From Perognathus longimembris pacificus (lineage: Eukaryota > Chordata > Mammalia > Rodentia > Heteromyidae): a stretch of DNA of 64,000 bases. Positions 45,712-55,701 of this stretch are shown here, one piece after another (the first letter of the stretch is position 1; each line of letters opens with the position of its first letter). Both the position numbers and the translations under genes were made by a program. The stretch is taken from positions 75,189,298-75,253,297 of the forward strand of contig NC_063167.1 in assembly GCF_023159225.1 (NCBI RefSeq), written 5' to 3'. The notes under the pieces were generated by a model. That model was not told the origin of the DNA. It ran no database searches and worked only from the letters and a program-made list of their open reading frames with translations.

Positions 45712-45930
45712 GCAGGCCCCAGTGGCTCATGCCTATAATCTTAGCTACTCAGGAGGGTGAGATCTGAGTATCATGGTTCAAAGCCAGCCCAGGCAGAAAA
45801 GTCCATGAGACTCTTATCTCCAGTTAACCACCAAAAAACTAGAAGTGGTGCTATTCTTGAGCTGAAGAGGTCAGAGACAGCGCCCAAGTTCAGAGTTCAA
45901 GCCCCATGATCAACCAAAAAAAAAAAAAAG
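45712..45930 (+). repeat. Composite B1-like/Geo SINE inside L1 ORF1
   Basis: CAGTGGCTCATGCCTATAATC through GAGTTCAAGCCCCATGATC and an A tail. Flanked by imperfect duplications (GTTTATTTAAG before, GTCCATTTAAG after). Confidence 0.92.
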
Positions 45931-46502
45931 GTCCATTTAAGACCTAAAACAAAGCTTCAATAAAGAGCTAGAAGCTGTCAAAATGATTGATTAGAAGGCA
46001 GGAAATAAAAAACAAAGTAGAAAGTCTTGACAGCAGATAACATAGAAGACAGAGTCTTTGGAATGGATGACAAACTAGATATTATAGAAAAAGAACACAA
46101 TTATTCAGAACAAATCCAAGAAACAAGGAAAGTGCTTGCAGGAACTTCAGGACACAATGAGATCATCCGAATTAAGACATATAGGCATTGAGGAAGGTGA
46201 AGAGAAGGAAACTAAATGGATAGGAAATATATTTCAGAGAGTTCTAGTACACACATATTCTAACACCCTAAATGATAGGCCCATTCAGATACAAGAAACC
46301 TTTAGAATCCCAAACAGACCAGACCAGAAAAGAATATCAAACCAACACGTTATAATAGGCACAGGATCAATAGAGACCAAGGAAAGTATCCTTAAAGCTG
46401 TCAGGGAGAAAAGATTAATTTTTTACAAAGGAAAAGCATTCAGAACAACTACAGATTTCTTAGCTGAAATCATGAAGGCAAGCAGAGCCTGGAATGAGGT
46501 AT

Positions 46503-46953
46503 TGAAGTGCCAGACTTTGAAGTCAGGCCCCACTTTACCACGTGAACCCCACCTTACCACGTGAACCCCACTTTACCAAGTGAACCTGAGATAAGCAGGC
46601 CCTGTGAGCAGACCCAGGACAAGCCCATTAGGGCCCAGTCGGTCTAGAACTCTAACAGCTGGGAATGCTTAACTCTGACCACCCCTAGAATGCCTTGAAC
46701 CCTGAGCCAATCAGATTTGTACCTGTGTCCTAATCTTGCTTGCTTGAACACCTGATTGTTGTAACTTTGTTTTTGCCTTTATAAGCCCTGTGGAATCATA
46801 GCTCAGGGCTTCCTCCTAACCTCCGCTGTGTCGGTGGGTAGGACGTGGCCCAAGTTGCAGCTCGCTTAAATAAAGCCTTGCCTTGCTTTTGCATTTTGGA
46901 ACGTCTGAGTCTCGGTGGCCTTCTTGGTGGTTGTTTCGTGGCTTGGCACAACA
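46503..46953 (+). mobile_element. Solo LTR, gammaretrovirus (ERV1) type
   Basis: A 451-base LTR beginning TGAAGTGCC and ending GGCACAACA, with a 4-bp target duplication GTAT (46499-46502, 46954-46957), as gammaretroviruses make. U3 has three 19-bp repeats (46528-46584), then TTATAAGC near 46779 as TATA box, AATAAA at 46869, and a U5 with GTCTCGGTGGCCTTCTTGG. No internal viral sequence remains, so recombination between two LTRs removed it. It splits L1 ORF1. Confidence 0.88.
46528..46584 (+). promoter_or_regulatory. Three tandem 19-bp U3 repeats with E-boxes
   Basis: Unit CCCCACTTTACCACGTGAA at 46528, 46547 and 46566. The palindromic E-box CACGTG is intact in units one and two (46539, 46558) and changed to CAAGTG in the third (46577). 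Direct repeats at this place are typical of retroviral enhancers; the bound factor is not known. Confidence 0.75.
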
Positions 46954-47229
46954 GTATGCCATGACTTAACAACAAACAACTACCAGCCAAGAATGGTGTA
47001 GTGAGCAAAGCTCTCCTTCATAACCAAGGGACAAACAAAAACTTTCCACAACAAGGAAAAATTGAAACAATTGATCTCCACCAAACCAGCACTACAGAAG
47101 ATACTTAAAGACATACCACATATAGAAAACCAACAAGAACACGATACTGTCAGAGAAATGGCCTCTTGCCAGACAGCCAGATAAATATAGTAAGAAATGA
47201 TGAGGCACAGCCCCTAAGAAGGTGGATAA

Positions 47230-48869
47230 TATGGTAGGAACTACAAAACACTCCTCAAACTCTCAATGTTAATGGACTTAACTCTCCAATTAAACGACAT
47301 AGATTGACTAGTTGGATCAAAAAGCAAGATCTATCCATGCTGTCTTCAAGAGGCATATCTTGCCCACATAAACAAATTATTATGAAAGCAAAAGACTGGA
47401 ATGAAATCTATCATGCAAACATCTGCAATAAACAGGCCAGAGTAGCAATACTCATATGAGATAAAATAAACTTCAAATTAAAATTCGTGAAAAAAGACCA
47501 AGAAGGACATTATATACTAATAAAGGGATTTATTCTACAGAAGGATATAACAATTCTAAGTATCCATACACCAAACACTGGGGCACCTAACTTCATCAAA
47601 CAAATACTATTTAACCTAAAAACACACATAGATACAAACATATTGATCATTGGTGACTTTAACACATCATTTTTGCCTCTAGATAGATATGGGGGAAAAA
47701 AAAACCTCAAGAGAGAAACCTCAGAATAATATTGATTAACTCGAACTAGACTTAACAGATATCTAAGAATATTTTACCCAGCAGCATCAGAATAAATATG
47801 CTTCACAGCAGCATATGAAACATTTTCCAAAATAATCATATTTTATGCCACAAATCAAATCTGTGCAAATTCAGAAATATTTAAATTAATCTCTGTATTC
47901 TGTTAGACCACAATGAAGTAAAATTAGAGCTCAACAACAAAAGACACTACAGAAAATTCTATAACACATGGAAACTGAATTAATACATTGATGAATGACC
48001 AGTGGGTCATTGAAGAGATCAGAATGGAAATTACAGAATTTAATGAATAGGAAAACACAAAACTATCAGCTCCTCTGGGACTTAGCAAAGGCACTACTCA
48101 GGGGTAAAATTTATAGCTCTGAGTGCCTACATCAACAAATTGAAAAAATCTCAAATCAACAATTTAATGTTGTTCTTTAAACTCCTTGAGAAAGAGGAAG
48201 AAGCCAAACCTCAAATCAGCAGATAGAAATAACTAATCAAAATTAAATCAGGGTTGGGGATATGGCCTAGTGGCAAACAGTGCTTGCCTCATATACATGA
48301 AGCCCTGGGTTCGATTCCCCAGCACCACATATACAGAAAACGATCAGGAGTGGCGCTGTGGCTCAAGTGGCAGAGTGCTAGCCTTGAGCAAAAAGAAGCC
48401 AGGGACCGTGCTAAGGCCCTGAGTCCGTCCAAGCCCCCAGGACTGGCAAAAAATGATAATAAAATACACATTAAAAATTAAATCAGAACTAAATGAATTA
48501 GAGACTACAAAAAAAAAAACAAAGAAAGAATCAACAAAAATAATTGGTTCTTTGGAAAAATTAACAGACTGGACAGATCCTTAACAAATATAACCAAAAA
48601 GAAGGGAATACACCCAAATAAATAAAATTGGAGTTGAAAAGGGGAACATTGCCACAGAAACAAGCAAGATTAAAAACATTATATAGTAATACTTGCAAAC
48701 CTTTATGCTAACAAATTGGAGAATCTGGAATTTAAACCAATTAAATAGACCTATAACAAGAAATGAAATCAAAATGGCAATAAAAGACATCCCATCTAAG
48801 AAAAGCCCAGGAACCAGATGGATTCACAGCTGAATTCTATAAAGCCTTCAAAGGAGAACTCACTCCAAT
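47230..48869 (+). pseudogene. LINE-1 ORF2 remnant, endonuclease to early RT
   Basis: ORF2p nicks the target and reverse transcribes. The apurinic-type endonuclease domain is recognisable from CTCAATGTTAATGGACTTAA (47.26 kb). Its GDFN motif lies at 47652-47663 within the open piece 47487-47729. Further pieces (47995-48180) and the start of the RT domain (GATTCACAGCTGAATTC, 48.82 kb) follow. Several stops and frameshifts; a SINE and the provirus interrupt it. The rest is at 55702. Confidence 0.8.
48252..48472 (+). repeat. IDL-Geo SINE inside L1 ORF2
   Basis: GGTTGGGGATATGGCCTAG through CCCAGGACTGGC and an A/T-rich tail. Target duplication AAAATTAAATCAG at 48239-48251 with a matching copy at about 48473-48486. 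Confidence 0.93.
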
Positions 48870-49367
48870 TGTAGAGAGCCAACAGCGAAATACACCCTGA
48901 TTTCTGGCTATACTCTCAAGGGCATGCAAGGTCATGGCTTAGGGAGCCAACAACAAAGTTCATCCTAACCTCTGGCTATGTTGTTATCTCAAGGACATGC
49001 AAGGGCATGGTTTACTTGAAGGACAGTACTAATCCCGAGATGTTTTATTATGTCCACAAGAGTCTTTTATGTAAACCATTCAACTGTATCTTGTTTTATT
49101 GCCTGTTGTTATTTACCAATTTCAGAGCCTTCTTGTTTTCTTAAACCTTAGTTAATCCTATGCTATTTCCTGGTTGTCAAACTGCATATAAGCTGGAAGT
49201 TAAGAATAAAACATGGCTGCAGTCTTGAGTTACAATCTCGAGATGCAGACCTCCTGAACCCCATCTTTTGCCTCTTGTCCTTTTTCTCTTGTCTTGCATT
49301 TTTCTTTTTCTTTAATCCTCACCCCCTCAATCAGGATTTCCTCTTTGCTGCTGGCTGGCTCGGCAGA
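48870..49367 (+). repeat. Provirus 5' LTR
   Basis: 498 bases, TGTAGAGAGCC to GGCTCGGCAGA. The upstream part of U3 is a tandem duplication (about 48873-48940 and 48941-49013). TATA-type CATATAAG lies near 49184 and AATAAAAC near 49206. U5 has a pyrimidine-rich stretch. By eye about 15 substitutions and two short indels separate it from the 3' LTR, so about 3%. Confidence 0.93.
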
Positions 49368-49369
49368 AG

Positions 49370-49387
49370 TGGCGCCCGAACAGGGAC
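49370..49387 (+). promoter_or_regulatory. Primer binding site, tRNA-Lys3
   Basis: TGGCGCCCGAACAGGGAC is a perfect 18-base complement of the tRNA-Lys3 3' end and starts two bases after the LTR. Minus-strand DNA synthesis would start here. Confidence 0.95.
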
Positions 49388-49497
49388 CTGAAAACCTGGG
49401 ACGAAGGCAGAGGACCCCGCTAGGTAGGAGGACGTTCAATCACTTGGGAAAGAGAGCGGGAGAGAGTACGAAAAAGTATAGTCGGGAGTAAAATATA

Positions 49498-50046
49498 ATG
49501 GGAGAAAGTAACAGTCGCACGCTGTACGTGCAAGCCCTTAAAGGGACGCTTCAGGCCTGGGGAGTGAAAGTGGGGTAAAGTCAATTAGAACGTTTCTTTC
49601 ACTTCATCGAGGAAATATGCCCCTGGTTCCCAGAGGAAGGAACCATTAACTTAGAAGTTCGGCAAAAAATAGGAAAAAGGATTCAGGGACATTATGACAC
49701 AAAAGGCCCTGAAAAAACCCCAGTGGACACCTTTAGTCTTTGGAACCTAGTCAGAGATTTATATCCTAGACATGAACAGATTAAATTCAATCAGTCGATC
49801 AGAGAAACTGAACAGGGACCTGATGAGAGTTGCCCAGCTCCAGGAGCATATGCTGCTGCCCGGGAAGAGCTGAGAAAATAAGATCTGAACCCGATGGGCT
49901 AGATATTAAGGAAGACTCAGATGGCTCAGACACCGAGGAGAAATTATGCAATGAGCCTACTAAAGATAGATTGACCCATGTTGAGAATATGTTTAAGTCA
50001 ATTATAGCTCTATTGTCACAGTTCATCCAGATCAACAAACTCCTTT
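49498..50046 (+). pseudogene. gag matrix-region remnant
   Basis: Starts ATG GGA, so glycine 2 could be myristoylated as in betaretroviral Gag. The frame stops at codon 27 (TAA, 49576) and again at 49879. Between these, FFHFIEEICPWFPEEGTI and WNLVRDLYPRHEQ resemble betaretroviral matrix. After 49881 the likely continuation is in another frame, with an acidic linker (DIKEDSDGSDTEE). Capsid and nucleocapsid are absent. Not translatable. Confidence 0.75.
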
Positions 50047-52970
50047 AAAGGTAGATACTGGTGAGCCCCCACCGACAGTCCTGGCAGACTTACAGCTCTC
50101 CTAGGTGCAGGCTGCTCGCAGGGGGGAGGGACCTGAGGCTAGGGAAATGCTAACACCACCGAAGTAATTTCCCCTGACCCAGCACTCTACTTCCATCCAC
50201 CACAACAACGACAGATTTGAAACCCCAACCAGGGTGAGTGACCACTAGCCCGGAGCTTGGATTTTCCATAAAGCCACTGGGATAGGTCAAGGGGATCAGC
50301 AATTGTGGGTGTTTGGAGTCAACTGATCTCTAGTTCAGCTCTGCTGTCACTCATCAAGTGGGGGACAGTCCAAAATGCTTCAGGAAAGCTGCTCAAGTTT
50401 GAGCCCAATCTTACAAATTTAAAATATTTTATTTAACTTCTATGAGCGCTCAGGTAGATGAAGTTCTCTGTCTCTTTTTCTGCTTCTCTCCAAACTCTGC
50501 CTGCCTGTGACATAGGATGGGCTGATGCTAGCTTAGAAAGGTACCAATGTTTGTTTAACATCTGCTTTGAAAGACAGAAAAAAAGGTTTTCTGTTCTTGT
50601 TATTGATGTTTGTTAAGCTTGGAGATTCGGTTAAGTTCTGCTTGTTGTTGGCTAAATCCTGTTTTCTCTAGCATTGACCACGTGGCGGGCAATAGATTCA
50701 GTTTTAGCAAGCACCATCTTGGTTCCATCAAGGTTCCAAAAACTCTTGGAGGTGGAGTCCCACCCACCCCCAGGTGATGGGCATGTCGAATTCCTAGAGG
50801 CAGGGCAGGGACTTGGAGACTCAAGCTCCCGGTTACCCTGCCCCCCACCCTGAACTCCATAACTGTGGCCTTGCATTTCAAAGGTGCCTTGCAGTTCAGA
50901 TGCTGGAAGGTGAAGGTGTCTTGCTGTGAGCTTGCTGTCTGTGTTCTGCTCATGTCCTGTCTCCCATCTCCTGGACCTTCTCTGGTCATAGCGTCCCACT
51001 TAAGCTCCCCATGGGAGCTGAACTGGTTTCTCAAAATGTGGCTTCTCAGATAATCTGTGAAAATTTTGGTTTGCTGAAAAAGTTTTTGGTTTTTTTTTGT
51101 TTACTATCTAACCACGTGGTTCTAGAATATAGGCAAAATATCATTTGCCACTGGAATTCCAGAAAACATACATGGCCAATTAAAGAACAATTCTAAGCGC
51201 GCCCCAAAGCTTGTGCACATTGTCTGTATGTCTGTCTGTCTATGTCTATCTGTTGGTAAAACTTAAAAACAAAACAAAAAACAGGTTTTAAACCCAAACT
51301 GATCATGTTTGGGTGCAAGCAAATGTGTCTAAGAAAAACTCCAAAGGGCTCTAATATACAGCACATGATATAAGTACAATGATGTAAAACCAGTGTGTTA
51401 TTCTTTATGTCTATCTATGCTAAGAGTCAAGTGTACATCTAATCCTGACAATTTTTTGATATAGACTAAGATTTTGCTTCTCCATTAAAAAAATTTTTTT
51501 TCCATATGCTCTCATAAACTCTTTAAGATCAAGGGATCAGAGTCATTTTATACAAATGTGACTATTAACCTAAATTTTCCTGACCCAAAATTAACATTTT
51601 GCTTCATAGGATATACAGGTCAACATATGTGCTAGCTGAGTGGACCATGGCAGTCTGTGGCTACAGGAAGCTGCCTCCACAGTCTGCTCCCAAACTGCCT
51701 GGCTTCACTAGTAATGATTCTTTATTCTTTCTCTCTCTTGCATGGGAAACAACTCAGGGAATCTAGGGGTCCTGTGAAGATTTTGTCAGGCCCAGAGTGA
51801 TACTACCCTGGCTCTGCCTGCCCCAAGATTAGAGTTGGGTTTATAGCAGGCCTATCATGACAGAGTTGCAACTGAGACTTATTCCAAGGTTAAAAGCATC
51901 AGAGTTATGTTTGGTGACCACAGGGTTGCCTTGGGGTAGCATTGGTGTCTTCTCCCTCCATGTCTCAGAAACTGTCATGGCTGTGCAGAGAGCAGACTTA
52001 GCAGACCTTTGGTCTGTGTGGATTTTGTGACTAGAATGGTTAAAGGCCCAAGCCTTCTAAAATCTTTCAAAAGTTGTCACCCTGCTTAAACCCATAGGAA
52101 ACCAGCCTCCAAAAGCCAGACTACTCAGAGAAAGCAACCAAGGAATATTGGGAGATTTCAAATGTCTTTAATTAACCTGTGTAGAAATTTATAGGCAACC
52201 CAGCAGGAGGTGTGACAATCTATCCAGGAGACTCTGAGAGATGCCAGTACAGCCTTGCCCAGATCCAATCCGTCTCTCCTGCTTGCCTCCATCACACATG
52301 ACTAAGGAGGCCTGCTGATTTGGGATGAAAAACAGCCACTTCAGATCTGCTGAAGCTGAGACTTTTACATTGTCTTGACCCTTTACCCTCTTGATTGTTA
52401 TTCATTTGTGTTCTCTTCCACCTGCTGGTAAAGTTAAATGATATGATTTGATTTGATGATATATGGATCTCATTCAGTCAGCTGTTCTCTAAATGTTACA
52501 GCAGAACTCTGACAAGTATTTGTTGCTCAATTCTCTTCAAGTTACAGGTAAGCTCTACTCCTATTGTTCTCCTGTTGCTTTAATTGGAAATAAAAAGGGC
52601 TTTTATGGCTAAGACTCCTTGGATTACAGTTTTAAGCCAGCCCGGGCAGAGACAAAAGTAAATAAATAAAATATCCCTCTAAAACTCCATCTCCCAACTA
52701 ACCAGCAAAGAGCTAGACTGGAAGCTTGGCTCAAGAGAACTACCTAGATGCTAAAAGCAGCACTATGGCTCAAGTGGTAGAGCACTGTCTCAAGCAGAAG
52801 TGCTCAGGAACAGTGTCCTGGCCTTGAGTTCAAATCCCATAATTGCCAACTGGGACAAGCTATCTAAACAATGAGCACCTAGATGGTCAGGATGAGATCA
52901 GTACTGACAACGAGGAACCATGGAGAGGAGTAAGTGGAGATGAAGTCTCATCTTAAATGGAGTCAATTTA
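50047..52970 (+). other. Unrecognised internal sequence of the provirus
   Basis: About 2.9 kb where capsid, nucleocapsid, protease, RT and RNase H should be. I see no zinc knuckle, no protease DTG and no RT active site in any frame. Open frames are short (144, 115 and 62 codons, mostly antisense). A diverged SINE sits at its 3' end (52604-52850). It ends within the integrase zinc-binding domain, of which only a CPYC-like remnant survives. Either foreign sequence was taken in, as in ETn-type elements, or very decayed viral sequence remains. Confidence 0.6.
52604..52850 (+). repeat. Diverged composite SINE inside the provirus
   Basis: GATTACAGTTTTAAGCCAGC, CTATGGCTCAAGTGGTAGAGC and CCTTGAGTTCAAATCCCAT are visible, with an AAATAAATAAA insertion in the left half. 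Confidence 0.8.
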
Positions 52971-52973
52971 AAC

Positions 52974-53680
52974 TTGCCCTACTGTACTACCTTCCTACCC
53001 GTGCCCTCCAATGGCATTAACCCTCGAGGCTTAGTGGCCAACCATGTTTGGCAAATGGATGTTACCCACATTCCCTCTTTTGGACGGCTCTGCTTTGTCC
53101 ATGTTTCCATAGACACTTACTCTAATTTTATTATGGCTACTCCTATTCTCAGGGAAGGTAGCAAACACTGTACCTCCCATGCCCTACGCTGCTTTGCCAC
53201 TATGGGACTTCCTAAACATATTAAAACTGATAATGGTCTGGGATATATCGGATGAGCTTTTCAAACTTTTTGCAAATCTTGCCAAATTGTTCACTCTACA
53301 GGAATTCCCTACAATCCTCAAGGTCAAGGAATTGTTGAACGGGCCAACGGTTTGTTAAAACACCAAATTTCTAAATTAAAAGGGGGGGAATTATACCCCC
53401 TCTCTTCTGTTAATATTCTTTCTCGTGCTTTATTTGTACTAAATTTTTTTAAATTTGGACTGTAATGGCCTTTCTGAAGCACAGCAGTTCTGGGAAAAGA
53501 GAGAGCAAAGAGCTTTTGCCCAAGTTAAGTGGAAAGATCCTTTAACAGGTGTTTGGCACGGGCCCGATCCAATATTGACACAGGGTCGAGGACATGTCTG
53601 TGTTTTCTCACAGGATGAAAATGACGCCTGCTGGCTACCTGAGCGTTGCGTTTGGATTGTGGAAGCTCATCAAAATGGTA
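52974..53680 (+). pseudogene. Integrase remnant (pol 3' end)
   Basis: The catalytic core is clear: aspartates at 53058-53060 (WQMDVTH) and 53229-53231 (TDNG) and glutamate at 53337-53339 (VERAN), in one frame and spaced D-56-D-35-E. A TGA at 53253 breaks the frame, then it stops near 53463. The C-terminal DNA-binding part continues in another frame from 53455 (VKWKDPLTGVWHGPDP). The N-terminal HHCC domain is nearly all lost. Inactive. Confidence 0.85.
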
Positions 53681-55054
53681 CAAGCGCTGACCCACTGGGC
53701 TTACGTGCCAGATCCACCAATTGTGCACCCTGCAACTTGGGAAGGTGCTGAGGTGTTCGTCCATGTCAACAGATCAGCATATGGTACAGCTCCAGATCCT
53801 TTTGTCCAACACGTTAAAATGGGAGACTTTGCAGCTTCTAGCATTGGAACTCCTTTATGTTTCACAACTGACTTCAACAGTTATATTCCAGGCTGCACTG
53901 TAATGCAATCCATGAATCATAGAATTTGTATTCCTGATAACAGTCAAGTATATAATATATGAATGAAAAGCCTACTGGGTTCCTTGTATGTGCTGATTCT
54001 ACATCGTCCTTCATGATACCTCGCTGCATCAACTCTTCTCAAATTGTAGAATCCATGGGAGAACTGCACCCCATAAAGTGTAGACATGATCATCCTTTTA
54101 TAACCAATATTTCAGGAACTAATTCTCAATTGATGGACTGGTCCGGAGCCAATCTCACCAACAAGTACAACCCAGGTCTGTGGTGGATGAATGGACACCC
54201 TCAACATCATGTCTGGATGTTAGTGGCTGCCCTAAAAAATATCTCCTGGCCCACTTCTTTTTTTTTTTTTTTTTTTTGCAATTGTGCAATCGTTTATTTT
54301 TGGTTTTTGTTTGGGGGTGGGAGGCCCACTTCTTCTTTAAAAAATATTATGAGTTGTGTAACACCTCCTTATGCCATTATGTATGGACCTTTTAATATTT
54401 CTATAGGAGCCATGTATTTCAATGTTACTTGTGCTGTTCTTTTACAAATTGTTTGTATAGTGGTTTTACTGATTCTGTAATTGTTACTAAGCAGCCTCCA
54501 TTTGTCATGTTTCTTGTGAACATACCTGAAGCTTGGTATGAAGAAACAGGTATTCAAGTGTTAAAATGTTTAAAAGAGCTCATGTGCCCTAGACGATTTA
54601 TAGGGCTATTGATAGCAGGCATTGTTGCCTTTATTTCCTTAGCTGCCTCTGCTGCAGCAGCTACTGTGATGGGTCGAGCTATCCTTGGGAACAAGTTGTA
54701 GCACATCTTAATGGTATTTGGCATCATAATAATTTGTCCTTAGATCTCTTCCAACTCCATAGGCAAATAGCTGGACTAGAACAAGCTCCGCCTCTGGACT
54801 CTGAAGTGGCAAAAACAGCAAAAGAACTGTTTGAACAACTTCAACAACATATCCTTTCCTTGACTAATGTTAAGGGGCTGCTAATGACATTTCTCGGCCC
54901 AGGGATACTTTTGCTGATGGTTTTCCTATGCCTTCCTTGCATTGTACGCATATTGCAAAACTCTTTCATGAGTTTAGCCAGTCAGCTGCATAAGATCAAG
55001 CTCCAAGTGAATGAATTTTCCCCTGAGAGGAACTGCAGCCAGAGACGAGTTTGA
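53620..55054 (+). pseudogene. env remnant
   Basis: Overlaps the integrase end, as in betaretroviruses. Surface-unit pieces: 53594-53962, which has WAYVPDPPIVHPATW, and 53959-54480 in a different frame, with at least four N-glycosylation sequons. A third frame (54429-54701) holds Arg-Arg then a hydrophobic Ala/Gly-rich stretch, the likely cleavage and fusion-peptide region. The fourth (54734-55054) has a membrane anchor around GPGILLLMVFLCLPC. Frame changes between all pieces, no signal peptide seen, and the ectodomain between fusion peptide and anchor is short. Not functional as read. Confidence 0.82.
54260..54322 (-). repeat. Mini retroposed mRNA 3' end within env
   Basis: A T run then about 45 bases, flanked by the perfect 12-bp duplication GGCCCACTTCTT (54248-54259, 54323-54334). 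On the minus strand AATAAA lies about 15 bases before the A tail, as at a real mRNA end. Insert plus duplication is 75 bases, so the env frame stays open. Source gene unknown. Confidence 0.8.
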
Positions 55055-55182
55055 GGGCAGGGCCAGTTTGACCGACCTAAGACAGGGCCTTCAGCTTTGC
55101 TCTGAAGAAGTTCCCCATGACAGGTAAGGCAGGCTGGGCAGCACCCCCCCAACCTAAGACAGGCGGGTTCGCTTCTTTAAAC

Positions 55183-55196
55183 AAAAATGGGAGAGA
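55183..55196 (+). promoter_or_regulatory. Polypurine tract
   Basis: AAAAATGGGAGAGA lies directly before the 3' LTR (TGTAGAG), the place for plus-strand priming. One T interrupts it. Confidence 0.8.
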
Positions 55197-55695
55197 TGTA
55201 GAGAGCCAACAGTGAAATTCACCCTGACTTCTGACATACTCTCAAGGGCATGCAAGGTCATGGCTTAGGGAGCCAACAATAAAGTTCATCCTAACCTCTG
55301 GCTATGTTGTTATCTCAAGGACATGCAAGGACATGGTTTACTTGAAGGACAGTACTAATCCCAAGATGTTTTGTTACGTCCACAAGAGTCTGTTTTATGT
55401 AAACCATTCAACCATATCTTGTTTTACTGCCTGTTGTTATTTACCAATTTCAGAGCCTTCCTGTTTTCTTAAACCTTAGTTAATCCTATGCTATTTCCTG
55501 GTTGTCAAACTGCATATAAGCTGGAAGTTAAGAATAAAACATGGCTGCAGTCTTGAGTTACAATCTCGAGATGCAGACCTCCTGAACCCCATCTTTTGCC
55601 TCTTGTCCTTTTTCTCTTGTCTTGCATTTTTCTTTTTCTTTAATCCTCACCCCCTCAATCAGGATTTCCTCTTCGCTGCCGGCTGGCTCGGCAGA
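55197..55695 (+). repeat. Provirus 3' LTR
   Basis: 499 bases aligning end to end with the 5' LTR. It shares the U3 tandem duplication, TATA and AATAAA. Followed directly by the target duplication TCCAAT. Confidence 0.93.
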
Positions 55696-55701
55696 TCCAA
55701 T

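Larger units (their letters stand above)
45441..47120 (+). pseudogene. LINE-1 ORF1 remnant
   Basis: ORF1p is the RNA-binding chaperone of the L1 particle. The N-terminal Lys/Glu-rich coiled-coil part at 45.45-45.7 kb is broken by stops and a SINE. The best-kept piece is 46136-46502, with the RNA-recognition region and a C-terminal segment (AFRTTTDFLAEIMKASRAWN). It is then cut by the solo LTR at 46503 and resumes at 46958 with diverged sequence. Confidence 0.75.
43680..48869 (+). mobile_element. LINE-1, 5' portion (5'UTR, ORF1, ORF2 start)
   Basis: A near full-length L1 on the plus strand, continued at 55702-58770. Without later insertions the two parts sum to about 7 kb. Order: CpG-rich 5'UTR (43.68-44.2 kb), leader to about 45.4 kb, decayed ORF1 (45.44-47.1 kb) and ORF2 from about 47.23 kb. 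Interrupted by a SINE (45712), a solo LTR (46503), an IDL-Geo SINE (48252) and a provirus (48870). Frames are broken, so it is dead. The 5' edge is approximate; I could not find its target duplication. Confidence 0.85.
48870..55695 (+). mobile_element. Class II (betaretrovirus-like) provirus, defective
   Basis: A 6.8-kb provirus in L1 ORF2, flanked by the 6-bp target duplication TCCAAT (48864-48869 and 55696-55701); joining the flanks restores the L1 frame. Layout: 5' LTR, tRNA-Lys3 primer site, broken gag matrix region, about 2.9 kb unrecognised, broken integrase, broken envelope, purine tract, 3' LTR. Protease, reverse transcriptase and RNase H are not seen. It could move only with help from other elements, if at all. 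Class II is supported by the 6-bp duplication, the Lys primer site, the integrase type and the envelope layout. Confidence 0.93.
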
